NCBI RefSeq assembly: GCF_013386115.1
Contig: NZ_JACAOR010000004.1
Span: 1 to 36,032, forward strand
Length of the DNA stretch: 36,032 bases
Direction of reading: 5' to 3'
Source: Pseudomonas gingeri
Lineage (GTDB): Bacteria; Pseudomonadota; Gammaproteobacteria; Pseudomonadales; Pseudomonadaceae
Shown: piece after piece, positions 9,469 through 21,848 of the stretch
How the letters are laid out: each line of letters opens with the position of its first letter
Position numbering within the stretch: the first letter of the stretch is position 1
Notes under the pieces: generated by a model
Seen by the model: the letters and a program-made list of their open reading frames with translations, nothing else
The model's database searches: none
What the model was told of the DNA's origin: nothing
Program-made: the position numbers and the translations under genes

Positions 9469-10002
9469 CTAGAACATCGTCGGTCTTTCCCGGTACAGGT
9501 CGTCCCGCGCGCGCGTGCCTGAATAGGCCAGGCTCAGGTTGACGTTGACCTGATACTGGGCGATGGCCCGTGGCAGGAAGCTGGCGGCATAGTCCGGCTT
9601 GGGCTGGACGGCGATGGTCCGCGCGGCCGGGCGCAGGGTGGTCGGGGTGACGAAGCGATAGCCGCGTCCCGCCACGGTGACGATATGCGGGGCCTGTTCA
9701 TCTTCCTCCAGGGCCAGGCGCAAGGTGCGGATCTGCGTGCGCAGGTTGCATTCCTCGACAATCGCCTTGGGCCAGACCAGTGCCATCAATTGTTTCTTTT
9801 CCAGTAGCTCGCCGGCACGCGATGCCAGGCAGATCAGCAGTTGCATGGCCCGGCTGCCGAGCGTGACGCGTTGGCCATCCCTGAACAGTGCCTGTTGCCA
9901 GGGCACCAGCTTGAAGGGCCCGAAATGGATTTCATGCTCCAGGCTGTCTGTCGTGTACACGGCACCCTGTGCCGGAATGTGAACGATATCGCTGGAATTC
10001 AT
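9469..10002 (-). CDS. OmpR/ToxR-type winged-helix transcriptional regulator, no receiver domain
   Basis: A 177-residue protein with a C-terminal-type response-regulator DNA-binding domain at roughly residues 25-118: FGPFKLVPWQQALFRDGQRV, then LGSRAMQLLICLASRAGELL, the recognition-helix region VEECNLRTQIRTLRLALEED, and the wing HIVTVAGRGYRFV. No phosphoacceptor receiver domain and no membrane helix are present, so it is neither a classical response regulator nor a CadC/ToxR membrane sensor. The last 60 residues have no recognised domain. It lies 76 bases downstream of, and on the same strand as, the 1072-residue HrpK-like gene, and so may be its regulator. AGGTAAC precedes the start. The specific target is not known. 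Confidence 0.85.
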   Translation of the reverse strand: MNSSDIVHIPAQGAVYTTDSLEHEIHFGPFKLVPWQQALFRDGQRVTLGSRAMQLLICLASRAGELLEKKQLMALVWPKAIVEECNLRTQIRTLRLALEEDEQAPHIVTVAGRGYRFVTPTTLRPAARTIAVQPKPDYAASFLPRAIAQYQVNVNLSLAYSGTRARDDLYRERPTMF

Positions 10003-10037
10003 GGTGTTACCTTTTTACGTGAGCAGTGGGGACGGGG

Positions 10038-10064
10038 GAGCGGTCGCCACGGAGGCGACCGCTC
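10038..10064 (-). other. Perfect 11-bp stem-loop between the HrpK-like gene and its regulator gene
   Basis: GAGCGGTCGCC (10038-10048) pairs perfectly with GGCGACCGCTC (10054-10064) around a 5-base loop. No T run follows on either strand, so it is not a standard intrinsic terminator. In the minus-strand transcript it lies 15 bases after the stop of the large gene and could be a processing or stability element. Confidence 0.6.
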
Positions 10065-10078
10065 GGACTTTCGTGGTG

Positions 10079-13000
10079 TCAGGTGTTGATTGCCGGGATC
10101 GGATCCTCCGGATAGTCGCCGGGCTGTTCCGGTCCGCCGGTCAAGCCGTACTGCTTGAGGATCGGCACCAGTTCGCCATAGAACTTGTCTTGCTCCTTGC
10201 CGCGGGCATCGGCCAGGGCGAAGGGGATGAAGGCACTGCCGATGCCGCCGAGGATCGCGCCGGCGAGACCGAGTACACCGCTGATGGAGCCGGCTACGGC
10301 GGCGATGTCGCTGAGGCCGAACAGGCCGGCGCCGCCTTCGATCAGGCTGGCGGTGGCGGCGCCGGTGCCGAGGATGCCGCCGGCCAGGCCGAAGGCGCCG
10401 CTCACGGGCTCGCCGTGGGTGATGCCCTGGATACCGCCCATGATGCCCAGCACACCACCGATAAAGCTGCCGGCACCACCGACCAGCTTGCCGACGTTGC
10501 CCAGCTTGGCGATGGCGTCGGCGCTCAACGGCCCCTTGCCGGTCAGTTCGCGGGTCGGGAAGGCACCGATGCCTTCACCGACGTTCTTGTCGATGACCCA
10601 GCTGGTGCCAAAGCCGAACTCCTTGGCGTACTTGGTGCCACCCTCCATCAACAGGCCGGCGAATTGCAGGCCCGCCGAGACGCGACTGGCGTCGGCGATG
10701 GGGGTGTTGCTGCCGGTGGCGGAGCGGGCGATCAGCACGCCGCCGGCGAGGATGGCGCTGCCGATATGCAGCAGGCCCTGCTTGTAGGCGTCGGTGACAT
10801 TGCCCAGTTTCAAGCCGTCGATGGCCTTGGGCAGGGCGTCGATGATCTTGTCGTTCTGGCGGCCGCTGTCCCACACCGAACGCAGCATACCCACCACTTG
10901 CGCCGGGTCGATCTTGGTGCCGTCGGACGCGGTGAACAGTTGCGGGTCGGCCTCGGCGGCGGCGTTCAGGGCGGCCGTGACCTTGGCTTCGTCGAAGTTG
11001 CCGTTGGCATCGCCCAGGGTGATGTTGAGGCTGTTGCTGTCGGCACTGTTGACCAGGGCGTCGGACAGCGCTTCGTTGAAGTTGACCTGCAGGGTCGCAG
11101 CGTCGCCCGAAGTGGCGTTGGGGCCGAGGAAGGCCTGGAAGGCCGAGGCGCTGGCGGCGAAGCTGCTGGCCGCCTCTACCGGGTCCATGCCGCTGGCCAC
11201 CATGTCCTTGAACGCCTGGCCCGAGACGAAGTCGTTCTTGTAGGTGTTGTAGAGATTGTCCATCTGCCCGGACTTTTCCGCGATGGCATGCAGGTCCACG
11301 TCACCGTTGCCGCCCAGCGCGAGGTTGGCGATGGTGATGTCGTTGGCCGCGTTCTGCAGGGCGACGCCGGGTGGCAGCGGCTTGCCGTCCGGGCCCTTGG
11401 CGTTGAGGTCGGTGTTGAGGACATTGCCGGTGTCCAGCTGGTTGGCCTTGTAGGACTGCAGGGCGATCTTCAGTTCCGGGTCGCTGTTGACGATGTCCTG
11501 CAGCGCCGGGCCCCGGTTGTTCTGCAGGAAACCCTGGACGTCCTTGTCGGCCATCAGGGTGCGGATCGCGTCCTGTACCTGGCCCTTGATCTTGTCCTCG
11601 TTGGGGTTGAGGCCTTTGTTGGGCGAGGTGTACTTGTCGAGCAGGCCGGTGTCGTTGTCCTTGTAGTCGCTGAGGGCCAGGCGGGTCTGGGTGTCGGTCA
11701 GCTGGACGAGGACCGCGGCCTTGGTCTTGCCGTCGTAGTTTTCCGGGTGTTGCAGTACGTCGGCGGTCAGCTTGGAGGTGTCGACATCGGCCACTTCGTC
11801 ACGTACGGCGGCACCGTCGAGGAAGGTCAGGGTGTCGGAGTCGGTCTTGGGTGCCTGCTTTTCCAGCCAGGCGCCGATGTTGTCGCGCACGATGACCTTG
11901 TCTTCGTGGTACAGCACCGGGTCGTCACCGCCCAGGTCCAGCGAGCGCATCATGCCGGGGCGCGACCAGAGATCGGCGGCGCCGGTCAGTTCCGAACTCA
12001 GGCCCGGGTCGCTGGCCAGGCCGGTCAGGTTGTCGATGTGGATCTCGCCCTTGTTCTCGCGCTGGTCGCTGCTGCCGGTGGTCATGTTCGGACCGGCGCT
12101 GGCGACCAGCGAGTTGTTGGCCATCAGGATCGCGGCGGACTTGGCGTTGGCCTTGGCCAGGTCGCCAGGGTTGTTGCCGAGGAACTTCGAGTAGGAACTC
12201 GACGCGGCGGATAGATCGCCCTTGGCGTTGCCGATAAAACGGTCGACATCGGCGTGGGTGATCACCGCGTCGGCCTTGCCCCGGCCACCGGTGTCCAGCG
12301 CGGCCATCAGCGACGGGCTGCTGGCGACATACTTGAGCGCGGCCTGGGCTTCGGGCGGCAGGCTGCTCGGCGGGTTGGCGAAGTCGATGGGGGTGTCGTG
12401 CAGGCCCCAGGCGTTCCAGTTGGCCGAGATCATTTCGGCGGCGGCGATGGGCCGGTTCAGGTCGAGTTCTTCCTGGGTCGGCTGGGTGCCGGTGTTGCCG
12501 GTGATCTTGTCCCAGTCCTTGGCGCCGGCGGCGTAGCCGGACTTGTCGATCCAGTTGTTGTCGCTGGCACCGGGCGCACCGGTAACGCCCTTGTATTCGT
12601 TGGCGGCCTGGTTGTAGAGCTCCGGGGTCATGTCCCTGGAGACGATGATCTTCTGCCCCGAGTCGGTTTCGTAGCGGATCAGGCCGGGGCCGACTTCTTC
12701 AGGCGCTCCTACCAGGTGCATGGCGTCGAAGGTTTCGTTGGGGCCGGCGAGTCGATAGCCCTCGGCTTCGCTCTGGTTGATCGCGATCAGCTTGTCATGG
12801 TCCTGGCTGACCTGGTCGAACAGTGTCGGGTTGTCCTTCTGGCTGACCACGACCTTTTCGCCGCTGAAGGTCTCGTAGCGGATCAGCCCCGGCCCGACCT
12901 CGTCGGCGGCGCCGATCGCCTTGTAGTTCGCCAGGCCCGGGGCGACGGTGCTGCTGTCGGCCAGCGCGTAGCCGTCCTTCTGGCTCTGGACGATACCGGC

Positions 13001-13297
13001 TTCATGGGCATCGCTCTTCTGGTTCAACTGGTATTGGTTCAGCACCTGCTTGTACAGGGTCGGGTCATCCTTTTCCTTGACCGTCACCGGCTTGTCGCTA
13101 CCCAGTGGCGTATAGGTGATGCTGCCGTCCTTGGGTGGCTGGACATCCTGGAAGGGCACTGGAAGGTTGTTGCCGCGGATCTTTGACGGATCGAAGACCG
13201 GCTGGTTGCCGGCCTGGAACAGCGCAACCTCGAATTTGTTCTGGGCGGCATCGACTTTGCGGTCGGCGGGGTCGGTAGCGGTGCGTATCGGGGTCAT
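10079..13297 (-). CDS. Large HrpK/HrpF-like (type III translocator-like) protein
   Basis: A 1072-residue protein without a Sec signal peptide. Residues about 59-236 hold three related segments of the form (I)xYxx..G.K.(I/V)(V/I)V...(D/N)PTL(Y/F)xQV, twice preceded by EEVGPGLIRYET or DEVGPGLIRYET. Two modules with an LDxGG core resembling degenerate EF-hands lie near 330-355 (SLMAALDTGGRGKADAVITH) and 449-478. The middle is Asp/Asn/Ala-rich. The end (about 860-1030) has Gly/Ala-rich hydrophobic stretches such as GSISGVLGLAGAILGGIGSA, which could insert in membranes. This layout resembles HrpK/HrpF/NolX translocator-type proteins, but the match is from memory. No type III apparatus is nearby. 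Start chosen at 13297 because GGGAGG precedes it; upstream in-frame codons are unsupported. Confidence 0.85.
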   Translation of the reverse strand: MTPIRTATDPADRKVDAAQNKFEVALFQAGNQPVFDPSKIRGNNLPVPFQDVQPPKDGSITYTPLGSDKPVTVKEKDDPTLYKQVLNQYQLNQKSDAHEAGIVQSQKDGYALADSSTVAPGLANYKAIGAADEVGPGLIRYETFSGEKVVVSQKDNPTLFDQVSQDHDKLIAINQSEAEGYRLAGPNETFDAMHLVGAPEEVGPGLIRYETDSGQKIIVSRDMTPELYNQAANEYKGVTGAPGASDNNWIDKSGYAAGAKDWDKITGNTGTQPTQEELDLNRPIAAAEMISANWNAWGLHDTPIDFANPPSSLPPEAQAALKYVASSPSLMAALDTGGRGKADAVITHADVDRFIGNAKGDLSAASSSYSKFLGNNPGDLAKANAKSAAILMANNSLVASAGPNMTTGSSDQRENKGEIHIDNLTGLASDPGLSSELTGAADLWSRPGMMRSLDLGGDDPVLYHEDKVIVRDNIGAWLEKQAPKTDSDTLTFLDGAAVRDEVADVDTSKLTADVLQHPENYDGKTKAAVLVQLTDTQTRLALSDYKDNDTGLLDKYTSPNKGLNPNEDKIKGQVQDAIRTLMADKDVQGFLQNNRGPALQDIVNSDPELKIALQSYKANQLDTGNVLNTDLNAKGPDGKPLPPGVALQNAANDITIANLALGGNGDVDLHAIAEKSGQMDNLYNTYKNDFVSGQAFKDMVASGMDPVEAASSFAASASAFQAFLGPNATSGDAATLQVNFNEALSDALVNSADSNSLNITLGDANGNFDEAKVTAALNAAAEADPQLFTASDGTKIDPAQVVGMLRSVWDSGRQNDKIIDALPKAIDGLKLGNVTDAYKQGLLHIGSAILAGGVLIARSATGSNTPIADASRVSAGLQFAGLLMEGGTKYAKEFGFGTSWVIDKNVGEGIGAFPTRELTGKGPLSADAIAKLGNVGKLVGGAGSFIGGVLGIMGGIQGITHGEPVSGAFGLAGGILGTGAATASLIEGGAGLFGLSDIAAVAGSISGVLGLAGAILGGIGSAFIPFALADARGKEQDKFYGELVPILKQYGLTGGPEQPGDYPEDPIPAINT

Positions 13298-13458
13298 GCA
13301 GAACCTCCCTGAGGGTCGTTTTCCAGGCACACGGCCTTGCTCCGGCCTGGCCGCGGGCGGCGCTGGCTGAAGGGAAGCGAGTGTGTGGTCGGGGTTACCG
13401 GGTCGCTGTGGGCGACCCGCCGCTTGAGCGGGGGCCTGCTCATGAAGCCCGAGACTTG

Positions 13459-13474
13459 TGTACATTTTGTTACA
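13459..13474 (-). promoter_or_regulatory. Candidate regulator site upstream of the HrpK-like gene
   Basis: Read on the minus strand the sequence is TGTAACAAAATGTACA: two TGTAAC/TGTACA half-sites with 10-bp period, the usual layout for OmpR-type winged-helix proteins. It lies 162 bases upstream of the large gene start. That the neighbouring winged-helix protein binds here is inference. Confidence 0.35.
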
Positions 13475-13710
13475 TATTTCCCGGCCTAATTGCAGGCCAA
13501 AAGCCATGTAAACAGGCGGGCCAGGCACCTGCCGACAGGTTTCGACGGGGCGGCCGAGTGGCTGGCGCAATACTGGCAACCTTGGCTCGAAAGGCCATTT
13601 GCCGCGGGCTCCGAGGGCGAGGGTATCTGCCCGCTTGTCGGCCGGGTGAGGAACGGCAAAGTGGCGCTGCGATGATCGTTCGCCCTGTCCAGGCCCGGCG
13701 GGCTGTCCAC

Positions 13711-13740
13711 TCGAATTCACAACATTTCACAGGAATTCAC
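13711..13740. repeat. Three tandem 10-bp repeats ending TTCAC
   Basis: tcgaattcac, aacatttcac and aggaattcac follow each other without a gap. Each has A-(A/T)-TTCAC at the same position, exactly one helical turn apart. Such spacing suits a multimeric DNA-binding protein on one face of the helix. Confidence 0.5.
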
Positions 13741-13829
13741 GCGGCGACGGTCGTCAGTCGAAAATCTCATCCCGCCGACCCTGCATCAAAAGCCTCCCAC
13801 CGTTTAAACTGCGCCTTTGCGATGCTATT

Positions 13830-13845
13830 TGTCGCATTGCCGACA
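13830..13845 (+). promoter_or_regulatory. Upstream ArgR-like half-site at aruC
   Basis: TGTCGC, eight bases, then CA: one mismatch from the TGTCGC-N8-AA consensus. It lies 51 bp upstream of the second, perfect site, about five helical turns. Confidence 0.55.
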
Positions 13846-13875
13846 ACCCCGGCAAAACCCGGTTTGGCGCTATAA

Positions 13876-15195
<1,320 letters not shown>

Positions 15196-15242
15196 GCGAG
15201 CCGGACTTGAGCGAAACAGGCTTGAGCGAAACGTAGTACCGC

Positions 15243-15280
15243 CGTCGTCGGCCCATGGGTCGGCGACGAGCAGATTTTTT
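15243..15280 (+). terminator. First of two tandem hairpin terminators after aruC
   Basis: A 12-bp stem (15243-15254 with 15257-15268; includes two wobble pairs) is followed by AGCAGA and six T (15275-15280). Confidence 0.7.
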
Positions 15281-15283
15281 CTG

Positions 15284-15308
15284 TGCCGGGCCTGCCCGGC
15301 ATTTTTTT
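15284..15308 (+). terminator. Second tandem hairpin terminator after aruC
   Basis: TGCCGGGC pairs with GCCCGGCA around a CT loop and is directly followed by seven T (15302-15308). It lies only three bases after the first terminator's T run. Confidence 0.85.
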
Positions 15309-15358
15309 CCCTGTGTCGGCCGATTCTGCCGATCTGTTTTTCAGTAAGGAGTGACACC

Positions 15359-16375
15359 ATGCTGGTGATGCGCCCCGCGCAAATGGCTGACCTGGACGAG
15401 GTACGGCGTCTGGCCGCCGACAGCCCGATCGGTGTCACTTCCCTGCCGGATGACGAAGGCCGCCTGCGCGACAAGATCGCCGCGAGCGAAGCCTCGTTTG
15501 CCGCCGAAGTCAGTTTCAACGGTGAAGAAAGCTATTTCTTCGTGCTCGAAGATACCGACACCGGCAAGCTGGTGGGCTGCTCGGCGATCGTCGCCTCGGC
15601 CGGTTACTCGGAGCCGTTCTACAGCTTCCGCAACGAGACCTTTGTCCATGCGTCGCGCGAGCTGAAGATCCACAACAAGATCCACGTGCTTTCCCAGTGC
15701 CACGACCTGACCGGCAACAGCTTGCTGACCAGCTTCTATGTGGTGCCGGAACTGGTGGGTTCGGCCTGGTCGGAGCTCAACTCCCGTGGCCGCCTGTTGT
15801 TCGTCGCCAGCCATCCGGAACGCTTCGCCGATTCGGTGGTGACCGAGATCGTCGGCTACAGCGACGAGCATGGCGACTCGCCGTTCTGGGACGCCATCGG
15901 CCGCAACTTCTTCGACCTGAACTACGCCGAGGCCGAGCGCCTGTGCGGCTTGAAGAGCCGGACCTTCCTTGCCGAACTGATGCCGCATTATCCGATCTAC
16001 GTGCCGCTGTTGCCGGACGCCGCCCAGGAAGCCATGGGCCAGGTGCATCCGCGGGCGCAGATCACCTTCGACATCCTGATGCGCGAGGGTTTCGAGACCG
16101 ATCACTACATCGATATTTTCGACGGCGGCCCGACCTTGCATGCGCGGGTCACCGGGATCCGTTCGATTGCCCAGAGCCGCGTGGTGCCGGTGAAGATCGG
16201 CGAGACCAGGGGCGGCGGTCGCCAGTACCTGGTGTCCAACGCATTGCTGCAGGACTATCGCGCCGTGCTGCTGGAGCTCGATTACGCGCCGGGCAAGCCG
16301 GTCACCCTGGATCTGCAAGCGGCCGAAGCCCTGGGCGTCGGCGAAGGTGCCAGCGTGCGCCTGGTGGCGGTTTGA
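15359..16375 (+). CDS. aruF: AruF (AstA), arginine/ornithine N-succinyltransferase subunit alpha
   Basis: A 338-residue member of the AstA family. It begins MLVMRPAQMADLDEVRRLAA, contains SLPDDEGRLRDK and SYFFVLEDTDTGKLVG, then YSFRNETFVHASREL, DLTGNSLLTSFYVVPE and SRTFLAELMPHYPIYVPLLP, all conserved in the family. With AruG it transfers succinyl from succinyl-CoA to the alpha-amino group of arginine (and ornithine), the first step of the AST pathway. TAAGGAG lies eight bases before the ATG. It comes after two terminators, so expression needs read-through or its own weak promoter. It is clearly paralogous to the next gene, aruG. Confidence 0.96.
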   Translation: MLVMRPAQMADLDEVRRLAADSPIGVTSLPDDEGRLRDKIAASEASFAAEVSFNGEESYFFVLEDTDTGKLVGCSAIVASAGYSEPFYSFRNETFVHASRELKIHNKIHVLSQCHDLTGNSLLTSFYVVPELVGSAWSELNSRGRLLFVASHPERFADSVVTEIVGYSDEHGDSPFWDAIGRNFFDLNYAEAERLCGLKSRTFLAELMPHYPIYVPLLPDAAQEAMGQVHPRAQITFDILMREGFETDHYIDIFDGGPTLHARVTGIRSIAQSRVVPVKIGETRGGGRQYLVSNALLQDYRAVLLELDYAPGKPVTLDLQAAEALGVGEGASVRLVAV

Positions 16376-16447
16376 GGCCGGTATCGCAAGCAGCCTTACA
16401 GCGAGTTTCGCGGATGCCGTCAGTCGGCGTCCGTTTGAGGAGATAGC

Positions 16448-18939
<2,492 letters not shown>

Positions 18940-18957
18940 GCCTTCGGGCCTTCGGGC

Positions 18958-19052
18958 CCTACCGCTGGCAAGCCAGCGCCTACAAGGTTCTGCGGCGTAC
19001 ACAACAACGCGCAATGTACCTGGACCCCTGTAGGAGCTGGCTTGCCAGCGAT
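18958..19052. repeat. Inverted pair of REP sequences between aruD and aruB
   Basis: CTGGCAAGCCAGCGCCTACA (from about 18964) is the reverse of CTGTAGGAGCTGGCTTGCCA (from 19028), separated by about 45 bases. A short GACCGC-GAA-GCGGTC hairpin follows at about 19053-19067. The pair lies inside the aru operon and could affect transcript stability. Confidence 0.8.
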
Positions 19053-19119
19053 GACCGCGAAGCGGTCGCCATACGCAGATGATTTGTGCTTATAAAAACA
19101 GATTCATGGAGCCTCGCCG

Positions 19120-20466
19120 ATGAAATCCTTTGAAGTCAATTTTGACGGTCTTGTAGGCCCGACCCATAACTACGGCGGCTTGTCCTACGGCAACGTCGCT
19201 TCCCAGAGCAACAGCCAGCAGGCTTCCAATCCGAAGGAAGCGGCGCTGCAAGGCCTGGCGAAGATGAAGGCGCTGATGGAGATGGGCTTTGTCCAGGGCG
19301 TGCTCGCACCCCAGGAACGTCCGGATGTCGCCGCCCTGCGCCGGCTCGGCTTTGCCGGCACCGACGCGCAGGTGATCGAGCAGGCGGCCAGGCAGGCCAT
19401 GCCGTTGCTGGTCGCCAGTTGCTCGGCCTCGAGCATGTGGGTGGCCAACGCCGGCACCGTCAGCCCGAGTGCCGACACCGCCGACGGTCGCGTGCACTTC
19501 ACCGCGGCCAACCTGAACTGCAAGTATCACCGCAGCATCGAACACCCGACCACCAGCCGTGTGCTCGGCGCGATGTTCGCTGACAGCAAGCACTTCGCCC
19601 ACCACGCGGCGTTGCCCGCCGTCGCCCAGTTCGGCGACGAAGGCGCGGCCAACCACACCCGCTTCTGTCGTGAATACGGCGAGGCCGGTGTCGAGTTCTT
19701 CGTGTTCGGCCGCAGTGCCTTCGATACCCGCTACCCGGCGCCGCAGAAATACCCGGCACGGCAGACCCTCGAAGCCTCCCAGGCGGTCGCCCGCCTGCAC
19801 GGCCTGAGCGATGACGGTGTGGTCTATGCCCAGCAGAACCCGGCGGTGATCGACCAGGGTGTATTCCACAACGATGTGATCGCGGTGGGGAATGGCGAGG
19901 TGCTGTTCTATCACGAGGACGCCTTCCTCGACACCGAGCGGGTACTGGCCGAACTGCGCGACAAACTGGCCAGGTGCGGCGGCAACTTCCAGGCGGTCTG
20001 CGTGCCGCGTGCCCTGGTGACGGTGGATGACGCGGTGCGTTCCTACCTGTTCAACAGCCAGCTGCTGACCCGCGCCGACGGCACCATGATGCTGATCGTG
20101 CCGGAAGAGTGCCGCAAGAACGAGCGCGTCTGGCAGTACCTGCAGGGCCTGACGGCCGCTGCCGGGGTGATTCGCGAGGTGAAAGTCTTCGACCTCAAGC
20201 AGAGCATGCAGAACGGTGGCGGGCCGGCGTGCCTGCGCCTGCGTGTTGCGCTGAATGAAACCGAGCTGGCGGCGGTCAACCCAGGCGTTATCATGACCGC
20301 GCCGTTGTACGACACGCTGACCCAATGGGTCGAAAAGCACTACCGCGACTCCCTGCGCGAAAGCGACCTGGCAGACCCGCAGTTGCTGCTGGAGTGCCGG
20401 ACGGCACTGGATGAACTGACGCAAATCCTTAAACTGGGCGCGGTTTATCCATTCCAGATCAATTGA
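19120..20466 (+). CDS. aruB: AruB (AstB), N-succinylarginine dihydrolase
   Basis: A 448-residue enzyme of the amidinotransferase-fold guanidine-modifying superfamily. It opens [20 protein letters not shown], as usual for AstB. The catalytic His is in [12 protein letters not shown] (residue 250) and the nucleophile is Cys 371 in [12 protein letters not shown]. It hydrolyses N2-succinylarginine to N2-succinylornithine, two ammonia and CO2, the second step of the pathway. GGAG lies before the ATG at 19120. A long hairpin follows the stop. Confidence 0.97.
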   Translation: MKSFEVNFDGLVGPTHNYGGLSYGNVASQSNSQQASNPKEAALQGLAKMKALMEMGFVQGVLAPQERPDVAALRRLGFAGTDAQVIEQAARQAMPLLVASCSASSMWVANAGTVSPSADTADGRVHFTAANLNCKYHRSIEHPTTSRVLGAMFADSKHFAHHAALPAVAQFGDEGAANHTRFCREYGEAGVEFFVFGRSAFDTRYPAPQKYPARQTLEASQAVARLHGLSDDGVVYAQQNPAVIDQGVFHNDVIAVGNGEVLFYHEDAFLDTERVLAELRDKLARCGGNFQAVCVPRALVTVDDAVRSYLFNSQLLTRADGTMMLIVPEECRKNERVWQYLQGLTAAAGVIREVKVFDLKQSMQNGGGPACLRLRVALNETELAAVNPGVIMTAPLYDTLTQWVEKHYRDSLRESDLADPQLLLECRTALDELTQILKLGAVYPFQIN

Positions 20467-20472
20467 AAGCGC

Positions 20473-20514
20473 GCGCCCGGCCTTCTTTGCCAGAAGGTCG
20501 GGCGCCCGGCTTTT
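20473..20514 (+). terminator. Hairpin after aruB (attenuator-like)
   Basis: A 13-bp GC-rich stem (20473-20485 with 20493-20505, one wobble pair) around a 7-base loop, followed by CCGGC and TTTT. The T run is short and six bases from the stem, so read-through into the next two genes is likely. Confidence 0.6.
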
Positions 20515-20535
20515 CCTCCAGATGAGAGCACGACC

Positions 20536-20823
20536 ATGAGCGATACCCTGCAGCTGATTCTTGAAGACACCGACGGCACTCAACTGGAAACCTCCTGCAC
20601 GCGCGTTGCCGTGATATGGCAGGGCAAGGAGTTGTGGATCCAGCACGACGGTCGCGGCCAATTGCTGATCGGCGTCGATGTCGAAGAGGGCGATGCCGAA
20701 TACGCCAACCTGCTGCTTCGCCCATTGGCGACTAATCTTGTAAGTCTGCAACTGGAAATGGAACCGGCCGACGTCGGCGACGACGATCACGTGCACGGCC
20801 CCGATTGCAACCACGATCACTGA
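20536..20823 (+). CDS. Small conserved hypothetical protein with His/Asp-rich tail, in the aru operon
   Basis: A 95-residue acidic, cytosolic protein ([20 protein letters not shown]) made of predicted beta strands and ending in [14 protein letters not shown]. That tail has four His, one Cys and several Asp and looks able to bind a metal such as zinc or nickel. It has no signal peptide or membrane segment. It lies between aruB and aruE, where P. aeruginosa also has a small uncharacterised gene (PA0900, from memory), so its place is probably conserved. As AruE is a zinc enzyme, a metal-delivery role is conceivable but unproven. ATGAG follows GAGAGCACGACC, a weak ribosome site. Confidence 0.85.
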   Translation: MSDTLQLILEDTDGTQLETSCTRVAVIWQGKELWIQHDGRGQLLIGVDVEEGDAEYANLLLRPLATNLVSLQLEMEPADVGDDDHVHGPDCNHDH

Positions 20824-20840
20824 TCAAGGAACAGCGCATT

Positions 20841-21848
20841 ATGCTCGCCCTCGGCAAACTGCTTGAATTGACCCTCGCCGGTCGCGAACCGGCAGAGAAG
20901 ACTCAACTGACGGTCGAAGGCGTGCGGATGCGCTGGCTGAGCGAGGGCGCGCTGGAAGTGCGACCTCCTGAGGCCAGGGATAACGGCCAGGACCTGCTGC
21001 TGTCCGCCGGTATCCACGGTAACGAGACAGCGCCGATCGAATTGCTCGATCGCCTGTTGCACGACATTGCCCGGGGCGACCTGAAGCCTCGGGCACGCAT
21101 TCTGTTCCTGTTCGGCAACCCCGAGGCGATGCGTCGCGGCGAGCGTTATGTCGAGCAGGACGTCAACCGGCTGTTCAACGGCCGGCATGAACAAAGCAGT
21201 GGCAGCGAAGCCTTGCGTGCCTGTGAGCTGGAGCGGCTGGCGGCGAGTTTCTTCAGCGTCGCCGATCGCGGTCGTGTGCACTACGACCTGCACACGGCGA
21301 TTCGCGGTTCGAAGATCGAACAGTTCGCGCTCTACCCGTACAAGGAAGGGCGTGCCCATTCCCGTCGCGAACTGGCCCGCCTGCGCGCCGCCGGCATGTC
21401 GGCGGTGCTGCTGCAGAACAAGCCCTCCATCGTCTTCAGCAGCTACACCTACGACAAGCTGGGCGCCGAGTCCTTTACCCTGGAGCTGGGCAAGGCCCGG
21501 CCGTTCGGCCAGAACCAGGGGGTTGACGTTTCTCGCCTGGAGCGCTGCCTCAAGCAACTGATCGAGGGCAGCGAGCCGGTTGTCGATGACAGCCTCGATG
21601 GCCTGCAACTGTTCAGCGTGGCGCGGGAAATCATCAAGCACAGCGATTCCTTCCTGTTGCACCTGCCGGCGGATATCGAGAATTTCACCGAACTGCCCAA
21701 GGGCTACCTGCTGGCCGAAGACCTGGCGAACAGTCGCTGGGTGGTGGAAGAGCAGGGCGCCCGGATCATTTTCCCCAACCCGAAGGTGAAAAACGGCCTG
21801 CGGGCGGGGATCCTGGTGGTGCCGTCGGGAGACGAGACGCTGGTTTAG
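20841..21848 (+). CDS. aruE: AruE (AstE), succinylglutamate desuccinylase
   Basis: A 335-residue zinc hydrolase of the aspartoacylase/AstE family. The zinc ligands are H59 and E62 in [11 protein letters not shown] and H151 in [11 protein letters not shown]; the catalytic Glu is in [13 protein letters not shown]. It splits N-succinylglutamate to succinate and glutamate, the last step of the AST pathway. AAGGA lies ten bases before the ATG at 20841; an in-frame extension from 20805 is not supported. Only 17 bases separate it from the preceding small gene. Its stop overlaps by four bases the end of the opposing M91-type gene. Confidence 0.96.
   Translation: MLALGKLLELTLAGREPAEKTQLTVEGVRMRWLSEGALEVRPPEARDNGQDLLLSAGIHGNETAPIELLDRLLHDIARGDLKPRARILFLFGNPEAMRRGERYVEQDVNRLFNGRHEQSSGSEALRACELERLAASFFSVADRGRVHYDLHTAIRGSKIEQFALYPYKEGRAHSRRELARLRAAGMSAVLLQNKPSIVFSSYTYDKLGAESFTLELGKARPFGQNQGVDVSRLERCLKQLIEGSEPVVDDSLDGLQLFSVAREIIKHSDSFLLHLPADIENFTELPKGYLLAEDLANSRWVVEEQGARIIFPNPKVKNGLRAGILVVPSGDETLV

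Noticed and set aside
10001..12214. 737-codon plus-strand open frame opposite the giant gene
   Set aside because: Gly/Val/Gln-rich shadow without ribosome site; the minus-strand frame has a good ribosome site, repeats and domain-like structure.
13490..13675. 61-codon plus-strand frame in the aruC upstream region
   Set aside because: No ribosome site, no recognisable family, and composition like non-coding DNA.
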